Positions 1 to 4,909 of a stretch of 5,753 nt of DNA are shown piece by piece. Numbering within the stretch: position 1 is the first letter of the stretch; every line of letters starts with the position of its first letter. The notes beneath the pieces were generated by a model, which made no database searches, was not told the DNA's origin, and worked only from the letters and a program-made list of their open reading frames with translations. Position numbers and translations under genes: made by a program. The DNA is from an uncultured Massilia sp. Lineage in GTDB: Bacteria > Pseudomonadota > Gammaproteobacteria > Burkholderiales > Burkholderiaceae. The stretch lies in assembly GCA_946886065.1 (NCBI GenBank), contig CAMPHU010000276.1, positions 1 through 5,753 of the forward strand, written 5' to 3'.

Positions 1-21
1 CCGCCCGGGTGTTTGACACAG

Positions 22-57
22 CTCAAGTCTGCATGTGTCCTTCTCTCTACACTTGAG
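22..57. repeat. Inverted repeat CTCAAGT / ACTTGAG, 7-bp arms
   Basis: CTCAAGT (22-28) is the exact reverse complement of ACTTGAG (51-57), with a 22-base spacer. A second, interleaved pair, GACACA (15-20) and TGTGTC (34-39), and a small GTGT-TTG-ACAC palindrome (9-19) lie in the same stretch. None is followed by a T-tract, so a terminator is not supported. They could be protein-binding half-sites or alternative stems in the leader of a leftward transcript. Short repeats of this size can arise by chance. Confidence 0.3.
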
Positions 58-64
58 TTCCCGC

Positions 65-98
65 CGGCCAGCGACAACCCTATAACAAACGCTGGCCG
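65..98. repeat. Perfect 9-bp inverted repeat, candidate operator
   Basis: CGGCCAGCG (65-73) and CGCTGGCCG (90-98) are exact reverse complements separated by an AT-rich 16-base centre that includes CCTATAAC. The symmetry centre, between 81 and 82, falls on the TATA sequence. As DNA this has the layout of a dimeric repressor operator flanking a -10 element; as RNA it would be a stable hairpin. No T-tract follows, so it is not an intrinsic terminator. Its regulator, if any, is not in the window. Confidence 0.45.
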
Positions 99-107
99 TC
101 CTGACAA
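79..107 (-). promoter_or_regulatory. Candidate leftward sigma-70 promoter
   Basis: On the minus strand TTGTCA (107-102, one mismatch to TTGACA) is followed after exactly 17 bases by TATAGG (84-79), with TG one base upstream of the hexamer (87-86), giving an extended -10. Transcription would begin near position 72 and run out of the window to the left, so its target gene is not visible. The same TATA read on the plus strand is TATAAC (81-86), a fair -10 for the gene at 183, but its -35 (TTCCCG, 58-63) is weak. The two may form a bidirectional promoter. Confidence 0.4.
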
Positions 108-182
108 AGCACCCCAGTTCATGCATCCCGACCCACACGGCCGTGCTGCCTTGCTGGCGGAGCCATTCTAAGAGGAGACACA

Positions 183-761
183 ATGCTGACGTCAACCTAT
201 ACGCTGGTCGCCTTGTCCGTCGAGCAGGCGCGCGCGCGGGTCGAGGTGGAGGCGCTCATGGAGCGCTGGCGGCCCAAGGCATGGTGGGGCGAAGGCCCCC
301 ATCAATGGACCTTGCGCCAGTTCGAGCAGGCCTGCGAGGCGCTGCGGCGCGTGTACGAAAGCTGCCACTGGCGCAAGCTCGACAAATTCGTGCTGCCGGC
401 GCTGCGTCGGGCCGCGGCCGGCGCAGCGGCCGAGTCGCTGCTGGTGCGCCTGGAGGGGCTGAGCCGGCGGGCGCTGGACGCGCGCGTGGCGGCCCAGGCC
501 AAGGCGGCGGAGGGCAATCCGGAATGCCTGCGCGCGGTCGAGCACTGCTGCAGCCTGCTGCTGGAAAGGCTGGAGCTCGAGGAGCGCGAGCTGTTCCCGC
601 TGGCGCGCGCCCTGATCTCGGGCGAGACCTGGTTCGCCATCGCCAACCAGATGCTGGCCCACGACACCCACCAGGTGGAAGCGCGCGCCGCCGCGCCGGG
701 CCTGTCGGCCGGTGCAGAATATTCCGCGCGGAAAGGCCCTGCATTGCCTCTGGTTCATTGA
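183..761 (+). CDS. Putative hemerythrin-like (HHE-type) helical protein
   Basis: This encodes 192 residues, almost entirely predicted helix and soluble, with no signal peptide or membrane segment. AGGAG (173-177) lies five bases before the ATG and fixes the start. Two segments recall the helix-bundle metal sites of HHE proteins: CHWRKLDKFVLPAL (61-74) and a second-half stretch with H121 leading into LEERELFPLA (132-141), the EExxLFP pattern common in that family. Hemerythrin-like proteins carry a diiron centre and bind O2 or sense oxygen or iron. Here the classical HxxxE and HxxxD spacings are not intact: H62 is followed by D67, and H121 has Leu at +4, so the metal site may be altered or absent. 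The 22 or so residues after H160 look unstructured and specific to this protein. It ends 77 bases before the next gene, which has its own promoter, so it is probably monocistronic. The gene is sound; the family assignment is tentative. Confidence 0.6.
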   Translation: MLTSTYTLVALSVEQARARVEVEALMERWRPKAWWGEGPHQWTLRQFEQACEALRRVYESCHWRKLDKFVLPALRRAAAGAAAESLLVRLEGLSRRALDARVAAQAKAAEGNPECLRAVEHCCSLLLERLELEERELFPLARALISGETWFAIANQMLAHDTHQVEARAAAPGLSAGAEYSARKGPALPLVH

Positions 762-785
762 AACCGAACAGAAGGGGGAGCAGAC

Positions 786-814
786 CATTCGAGGCCATGG
801 TTCTTTGCTATGAT
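786..814 (+). promoter_or_regulatory. Extended -10 sigma-70 promoter of the DUF349-moaE-crcB operon
   Basis: TGCTATGAT at 806-814 fits the extended -10 form TGnTATAAT with one mismatch in the hexamer (TATGAT, 809-814). The -35 region at 17-base spacing (CATTCG, 786-791) is poor, as is usual for extended -10 promoters. Transcription would start about 821, just upstream of a GGAAG ribosome binding site (824-828) and the ATG at 839. This favours 839 as the true start over the in-frame ATG at 797, which would lie upstream of the transcript. Confidence 0.55.
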
Positions 815-838
815 GGGGGTTTTGGAAGTGCGCTCATC

Positions 839-3463
839 ATGTTCGAATTCCTTTTCAAACGGCAGGGTGGAGACAAGTCGACGGCTGGGCCCGACGCTGC
901 CGCGCCGGGCGGGCAGCCGTCCGGCAAGGCGTCCGGGCAGGCTGCGGCGCAGGCTGCGCCGGAGTCGGCCCGGAACGTCTCCCGCGAGCAGCAGGCCGAA
1001 CAGCTCAAGCAGCTGAACGGCGACGAAGCCGCCGCCGTCGAATTCATCCTCCGTTCCGAATTCTCCGAGCTGCGCCTGGCCGCGGCCGAGCTGGTCCATA
1101 GCCGCGAGCAGCTCGAGCGCGTCCATGCGGCAATCCGCAATACCGACCGCCGCGTCGCCAAGCTGACCCAGTCGCGCCTCGACGCGATCCGCCACCACGA
1201 CGCCGAGCTGCGCCGCGGCCAGGAAGCGCTGGCCCAGGCCAGGGCGCTGCTGGGCGACCATCTGCTGACCCCCAACCATGTTGCCGAGCTCGACCGCAAG
1301 TGGGCGATCACCAAGGCCCCCGAGCTGGCGCCCGAGTTCGACGCCGTGCGCGCCGGGCTGGCGCAGCGCCTGGAAGCCCAGGTGCAGCTGCAGCGCGCCA
1401 TGATCGACCGCCTGGCGGTCCTGCGCCAGCTCGATGGCGCCGGCCTCGATGCCGGCGCACTGGCCGAGCGCCTGGCCGGCCTGCAGCACGAACAGGAAGC
1501 GGCCCTGATTGCGCCCGAGCATGCCTCGCTGCCGCGCGCCCTGGTGGCCGAGTTCGCCACCGAGCATGCGCGCCTGACGGCGGGCCTGGCGACCATCGAA
1601 CAGGACCAGGCGGCGCTCGCCGCGCGCGAAGCGGCCCTCGACGAGTGGCAGGGGAAACCGCAGGAGGAATTGAAGCCCGAACAGCTGCGCAAGGACTGGA
1701 GCCGTCTGCCGGTGCTTCCCGCGAACGCGGCCGGCACCCAGCTGCAGCGCCGTTTCGACGAATTGCTGGCCGCCTTGCCGCAAGAAGTCCGCAAGCCCAA
1801 GCCGGAACGCAGCCCCGCCAAGCCCGCCCAGGCGGTGCAGGGCGGCGCTCCGGCCCAGGGCCAGAAGCCGGCGCGTGGCGCCGACCAGCAATTCATCGAC
1901 AACATGGACGCGCTCGAAGCGGCCTTGCAGCAGGGTTCGCTCCACAGTGCCGCCGAGCTCGACAAGGCGCTGAAGGAAAGCAAGGACAAGGGCATGCGCC
2001 TGACGCCGGCCCAGGCCGACCGCCTGGCCCAGCTGCGGGCCGAGCTCAAGCGCCTGTCCGACTGGGCGCGCTGGGGCGGCAATGTCTCGCGCGAGGAACT
2101 GATCAAGACCGTGGAGGCGCTGCCCACCCAGAGCCTGGCGATGAGCGAGCTGGCCAAGAAGGTCGGCAGCATGCGCGACCGCTGGAAGGCCCTGGACAGC
2201 CTGTCGGGCGCGGCGCCGCGCAGCCTGTGGGAGCGTTTCGACGCCGCCTGCACCGCCGCCTATGCGCCGGCCGCCGCCCACTTCCGCCAGCTGGCCGACG
2301 AGCGCCACGCCAACGCCGCGCGCGGCCAGGCCCTGGTCGAGGAAGCCCAGGCCGAGATTGCCCGCCTGCAAACGGGCGAGGCCGACTGGAAGCATGTCTC
2401 CGGCACGGTGCAGCGCCTGCGCATGGCGTGGAGCCACCTGGGCGCCATCGACCGCAAGGACAAGAAGCGCCTCGACCAGCTGTTCTCCGAAGCGCTGACC
2501 ACCTTGCAGAAACCGCTCGAGACCCAGCGCCAGGTCGAGACGGGCGTGCGCGAGCAGCTGATCGAGGAAGCCCTGGCGCTCGACCCGCACGACCGCCACG
2601 CGGTCGACCTGCTGCGCGAGCTGCAGCACCGCTGGCAGGAGCATGCGCGCGCCTTGCCGCTCGAACGCAAGGCCGAGCAGGCGCTGTGGCAGCGCTTCCG
2701 CGCGGCCTGCGACGCGCTGTTTGCGGCGCGCAAGGAATACGCCCATGCGGCCGACGCCGAACGCCGCGCCCACGAAACCGCCAAGGAAGCCTTGTGCGCG
2801 CGCCTGGAAGCGGCCGCGCCCGATGCGACCCCTTCCACCGCCGGCAAGCTGCTGCGCGAGGCGGCCGCCGAATGGCAGGCGATCGGCCCGGTGCCGCGCG
2901 CCCACGAGGCGCGTATCGACAAGCGCTACCACGCCGCCGTGGCCCAGGTGCAGCACCATGCCGATGTGGCGCGCCGCGCCGCCGGGCTGGCGCTGGCCGG
3001 CGCGGTGCGCGACAAGCTGCGCCTGATCCAGGCGCTGGAAAACGCGCTGGTCAACCCGGATGCCCACACCCACGCCGCCGACTGGCGCCAGCGCTGGGAC
3101 GCGATGCTGCCGCTCGACGGCCCTTACGACAATCTGCTGCACGCCCGCTTCGAGGCCGCGCTCGGCGCGCTGGACGGCGACCGCGCGGCGTATGCGCGCC
3201 AGCTGGAAGCCAACCGCGAGCGCCTCGAGCACGACCTGCTGAAGCTGGAGATCGCGGCCGGCATCGACAGCGGACCGGAATTCGCCCGCGAGCGCCTCAA
3301 GCTGCAGGTCGAAGTGCTGCAAAGCTCGCTGAAGTCCGGCCAGAAGCCGGGCGCGCAGGGCGACGCGCTGCGCCAGCTCCTGAGCATGCCGGCGCTGGCG
3401 GACGCGCGCACCGAGACGCGCATCGAACAACTGTTAATGCGTCAGGCGAAGGAGGGTAAGTGA
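839..3463 (+). CDS. DUF349 domain-containing repeat protein
   Basis: This is an 874-residue cytoplasmic protein, rich in Ala, Leu, Arg, Gln and Glu and strongly helical. After the start MFEFLFKRQ comes a Gly/Ala/Pro-rich linker (about 10-45), a helical region (47-270), then repeated units that pair a Trp with a later hydrophobic L...F..A helix: W287, W449, W531, W599, W679 and W753. A second low-complexity Lys/Pro/Ala linker spans about 318-349. The last four Trp spacings are 68-82 residues, the size of a DUF349 unit (PF03993), which carries a conserved Trp and Arg. The C-terminal part (about 795-832, EIAAGIDSGPEFARERLKLQ) is a tail I associate with proteobacterial members. No enzymatic motif is visible and the molecular role is unknown. 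The start at 839 is chosen because GGAAG lies ten bases upstream and a promoter ends just before it. The stop overlaps the moaE start by 4 bases, so it probably leads an operon with moaE and crcB. Confidence 0.85.
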   Translation: MFEFLFKRQGGDKSTAGPDAAAPGGQPSGKASGQAAAQAAPESARNVSREQQAEQLKQLNGDEAAAVEFILRSEFSELRLAAAELVHSREQLERVHAAIRNTDRRVAKLTQSRLDAIRHHDAELRRGQEALAQARALLGDHLLTPNHVAELDRKWAITKAPELAPEFDAVRAGLAQRLEAQVQLQRAMIDRLAVLRQLDGAGLDAGALAERLAGLQHEQEAALIAPEHASLPRALVAEFATEHARLTAGLATIEQDQAALAAREAALDEWQGKPQEELKPEQLRKDWSRLPVLPANAAGTQLQRRFDELLAALPQEVRKPKPERSPAKPAQAVQGGAPAQGQKPARGADQQFIDNMDALEAALQQGSLHSAAELDKALKESKDKGMRLTPAQADRLAQLRAELKRLSDWARWGGNVSREELIKTVEALPTQSLAMSELAKKVGSMRDRWKALDSLSGAAPRSLWERFDAACTAAYAPAAAHFRQLADERHANAARGQALVEEAQAEIARLQTGEADWKHVSGTVQRLRMAWSHLGAIDRKDKKRLDQLFSEALTTLQKPLETQRQVETGVREQLIEEALALDPHDRHAVDLLRELQHRWQEHARALPLERKAEQALWQRFRAACDALFAARKEYAHAADAERRAHETAKEALCARLEAAAPDATPSTAGKLLREAAAEWQAIGPVPRAHEARIDKRYHAAVAQVQHHADVARRAAGLALAGAVRDKLRLIQALENALVNPDAHTHAADWRQRWDAMLPLDGPYDNLLHARFEAALGALDGDRAAYARQLEANRERLEHDLLKLEIAAGIDSGPEFARERLKLQVEVLQSSLKSGQKPGAQGDALRQLLSMPALADARTETRIEQLLMRQAKEGK
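3449..3463 (+). promoter_or_regulatory. Strong Shine-Dalgarno and GTGA stop/start overlap
   Basis: AAGGAGG (3449-3455), a near-perfect Shine-Dalgarno, sits at the very end of the DUF349 coding region, four bases before the GTG at 3460. The stop codon TGA (3461-3463) is inside the same GTGA. This fixes the non-ATG start of moaE and points to translational coupling by re-initiating ribosomes. Confidence 0.7.
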
Positions 3464-3921
3464 GGGTTGACGTCAGGGTGCAGGCCGGGGATTTCGACCT
3501 CGGCAGCGAGATCGCGCGCTTGCGCGAAGGCGACGCGCGGGTTGGCGCGGTGGTGAGTTTCGTCGGCACGGTGCGCGACCTGAACGAGGGCGCCCACGTG
3601 GCCGAGCTCGAGCTCGAACACTACCCCGGCATGACCGAGAAGTCGCTGGAAGATATCGTGGCCCAGGCGCGCGAGCGCTGGCCGCTGTACGGCGCCCTGG
3701 TGATCCACCGCATCGGCCCCATGAAGCCGCTCGACCAGATCGTGCTGGTGGCCTGTACCGCCGCGCACCGCGGCGAAGCCTTCGCCGCCTGCGAGTTCAT
3801 CATGGATTACCTCAAGACCGATGCTCCGTTCTGGAAAAAGGAGCAGACGCCCGAAGGCGCGCGCTGGGTCGATGCGCGCAGCAGCGACGACAGCGCCAAG
3901 GCGCGCTGGGCCGCGCGTTGA
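3460..3921 (+). CDS. moaE: Molybdopterin synthase catalytic (large) subunit MoaE
   Basis: MoaE pairs with the thiocarboxylated small subunit MoaD to insert two sulfurs into cyclic pyranopterin monophosphate, giving molybdopterin, in the cytoplasm. The 153 residues match the usual family length (about 150), and the conserved positions fall at the same numbers as I recall for the E. coli enzyme: R39 in VSFVGTVRD, H103-R104 in AAHRGEAF, K119 in FIMDYLKT and K126 in APFWKKEQTPEG. The family signature ELEHYPGM is at 51-58. The start is GTG in a 4-base overlap with the upstream gene, with a very strong Shine-Dalgarno; the N-terminus MRVDVRVQAGDFD suits the family. The stop again overlaps crcB by 4 bases. 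moaD, moeA and other cofactor genes are not in the window. The protein looks complete and active. Confidence 0.96.
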   Translation: MRVDVRVQAGDFDLGSEIARLREGDARVGAVVSFVGTVRDLNEGAHVAELELEHYPGMTEKSLEDIVAQARERWPLYGALVIHRIGPMKPLDQIVLVACTAAHRGEAFAACEFIMDYLKTDAPFWKKEQTPEGARWVDARSSDDSAKARWAAR

Positions 3922-4292
3922 GCTGGCTCGCGGTCGGCGCCGGCGCCGCCCTCGGCGCCTGGCTGCGCTGGGGCTTCGGGTTGTGGCTGGGCGGTTTCCA
4001 CACCTTCGTGCAGATGGGGACCCTGGCGGCCAACCTGCTGGGCGGTTTCCTGGTCGGGGTCGCGCTCAGCGTCTTTTCCGCCTATCCGCAGCTGGCGCCG
4101 GAGTGGCGCCTGTTCGTCATCACCGGCTTCCTGGGCGGGTTGACGACCTTTTCCAGCTTTTCCGGCGAATCGGTGACCCTGCTGCAGCGTGGCGAATACG
4201 GCTGGGCGCTGGTGCACACCGCCTTGCACCTGTTCGGCTCGCTGGTGCTGTGCGCGGCCGGCTTCGCGACCTGGCGGGCGCTGAGGGGCTGA
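3918..4292 (+). CDS. crcB: Fluoride-specific ion channel CrcB/Fluc
   Basis: CrcB exports fluoride across the inner membrane as a dual-topology dimer and protects enolase and other enzymes from the ion. The 124 residues form four hydrophobic helices (about 2-22, 34-54, 64-83, 97-118). Family marks are all present: GAWLRW (13-18) with R17, MGTLAANLLGG (33-43) with the pore Asn N39, and TGFLGGLTTFSSFSGE (69-84), which holds the central sodium site and the two phenylalanines F78 and F81 of the fluoride path. The start is TTG at 3918, overlapping the moaE stop in TTGA. No earlier in-frame start exists without a stop, and the Shine-Dalgarno is weak (an AAGG far upstream), so translation probably depends on coupling to moaE. 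I see no dedicated promoter or fluoride riboswitch; the small gaps leave no room for one here. Confidence 0.95.
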   Translation: MSWLAVGAGAALGAWLRWGFGLWLGGFHTFVQMGTLAANLLGGFLVGVALSVFSAYPQLAPEWRLFVITGFLGGLTTFSSFSGESVTLLQRGEYGWALVHTALHLFGSLVLCAAGFATWRALRG

Positions 4293-4302
4293 GCCGGCTC
4301 AG
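4289..4302. repeat. 14-bp perfect palindrome at the end of crcB
   Basis: CTGAGCCGGCTCAG is a perfect palindrome overlapping the crcB stop codon (4290-4292). As RNA it can form only a 5-bp stem with a CCGG loop, and the downstream sequence GCGTCTGGATATTTATG lacks a T-tract, so an intrinsic terminator is doubtful. It could be an operator: a poor sigma-70 promoter for yiaA (CTGAGC 4289-4294, 17 bases, TATTTA 4312-4317) would overlap it. TGAGCCGGC (4290-4298) recurs at 4340-4348, exactly 50 bases on. Confidence 0.35.
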
Positions 4303-4386
4303 GCGTCTGGATATTTATGTGGCGCATCAATTTCAGTCGTGAGCCGGCATGGCACAGTCTGGGTGGGACAACTTCCGGAGTTCGCC

Positions 4387-4812
4387 ATGTACCACGCACA
4401 ACGACCCACCCCGGCCTTCGTCGGCGCCTCCTGGGGCGCATTGCTGATCGGCGCCGCAGGCTACCTGGCCGGCCTGTGGAACGCCGACATGCAGCTCAAC
4501 GAAAAAGGCTACTACCTGACCTTGTTGCTGTACGGCCTGTTCGCCGCCATCTCGCTGCAGAAGACCGTGCGCGACAAGGCCGAGAGCCTGCCCGTCACCG
4601 GTCTCTATGTCGGCCTGTGCTGGCTGTCGCTGGTCAGTGCGGCGCTCCTTATGACGGTCGGGCTGTGGAACGCCACCCTGGCGCGCAGCGAAAAGGGTTT
4701 CTACGCGATCGCCTATGTGATGGCGCTGTTCGCCGTGATCGCCGTCCAGAAGAACGTGCGCGACTTGAAAGCCGTCCGGCCGCCGGCCGACGCCGTGCCC
4801 GTCCAGTCCTGA
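4387..4812 (+). CDS. yiaA: Inner-membrane protein, YiaA family (YiaA/B two-helix repeats)
   Basis: This is a 141-residue protein with four membrane helices (about 11-31, 43-57, 72-93, 105-121). It is made of two tandem copies of the YiaAB two-helix unit: GLWNADMQLNEKGYY...QKTVRD (29-63) and GLWNATLARSEKGFY...QKNVRD (92-126). Length and both signatures closely match E. coli YiaA (about 145 residues). The biochemical function is not established for the family. The start at 4387 is chosen because GGAG (4377-4380) lies six bases upstream and MYHAQRPTPAFVGASW resembles the family N-terminus; an in-frame GTG at 4339 would add sixteen untypical residues and has no good ribosome binding site. It is separated from crcB by 94 bases and followed by a candidate terminator, so it is probably its own transcription unit, though read-through from crcB is possible. 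Its own promoter is not clear. Confidence 0.92.
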   Translation: MYHAQRPTPAFVGASWGALLIGAAGYLAGLWNADMQLNEKGYYLTLLLYGLFAAISLQKTVRDKAESLPVTGLYVGLCWLSLVSAALLMTVGLWNATLARSEKGFYAIAYVMALFAVIAVQKNVRDLKAVRPPADAVPVQS

Positions 4813-4825
4813 CAGTCATGATTTA

Positions 4826-4874
4826 ACGGCTGAGCGTTGCGCATCTTGAAATGCGGTCAGCCGTCCATATTTTT
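4826..4874 (+). terminator. Candidate intrinsic terminator after yiaA
   Basis: ACGGCTGA (4826-4833) pairs perfectly with TCAGCCGT (4857-4864). Inside it, CGCAT (4840-4844) pairs with ATGCG (4851-4855) around a CTTGAA loop, giving a nested stem with an asymmetric internal bulge (six bases against one). After five bases (CCATA) comes TTTTT (4870-4874), then CTCCTT. Position and form fit a Rho-independent terminator for yiaA, although the gap between stem and T-tract is slightly long. It physically overlaps the clpB heat-shock promoter. Confidence 0.5.
4845..4870 (+). promoter_or_regulatory. Sigma-32 (RpoH) heat-shock promoter of clpB
   Basis: CTTGAAA (4845-4851) matches the sigma-32 -35 consensus exactly. 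After 12 bases, TCCATAT (4864-4870) matches CCCATNT with one mismatch, within the accepted spacing of about 11-16. Transcription would begin near 4877, leaving a leader of about 33 bases with AGGGAG (4897-4902) as the ribosome binding site. clpB is a classical RpoH-regulon gene, which supports the call. No CIRCE (HrcA) element is seen. Confidence 0.8.
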
Positions 4875-4909
4875 CTCCTTAGTGAAGAACACCACTAGGG
4901 AGTAATACT

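Noticed and set aside
13..18. A perfect TTGACA -35 box on the plus strand.
   Set aside because: No acceptable -10 occurs at 16-18 bases downstream (sequence there is GC-rich, around TGTCCT).
23..44. A minus-strand AGAAGGA followed by ATG that opens a three-codon frame (Met-Gln-Thr-stop).
   Set aside because: Too short to support as a gene or leader peptide without conservation data; the true leftward gene, if any, starts outside the window.
143..838. An in-frame extension of the DUF349 gene back to an upstream start at 143, giving 1106 residues.
   Set aside because: The extra 232 residues lie out of frame across the 183-761 gene, are Arg/Gly/Ala/Pro-rich as expected of a high-GC shadow frame, and precede the promoter at 806-814. 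The start at 839 has a ribosome binding site and a natural N-terminus.
755..3430. An 891-codon open frame on the minus strand opposite the DUF349 gene.
   Set aside because: Long antisense open frames are common opposite high-GC genes. It has no recognisable domain or ribosome binding site, while the plus-strand frame has family repeats and operon context.
1300..3459. A 719-codon plus-strand frame overlapping the DUF349 gene.
   Set aside because: Composition is overwhelmingly Arg, Ala, Gly and Pro with no domain, typical of a shifted frame in GC-rich coding DNA.
4350..4365. A TGGCAC resembling the -24 half of a sigma-54 promoter upstream of yiaA.
   Set aside because: The required GC of the -12 element at the correct spacing is absent (the sequence there is GGGTGGG).
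4317..4826. A 169-codon plus-strand frame overlapping yiaA.
   Set aside because: It is Arg-rich shadow sequence; the yiaA frame carries duplicated family motifs and a ribosome binding site.
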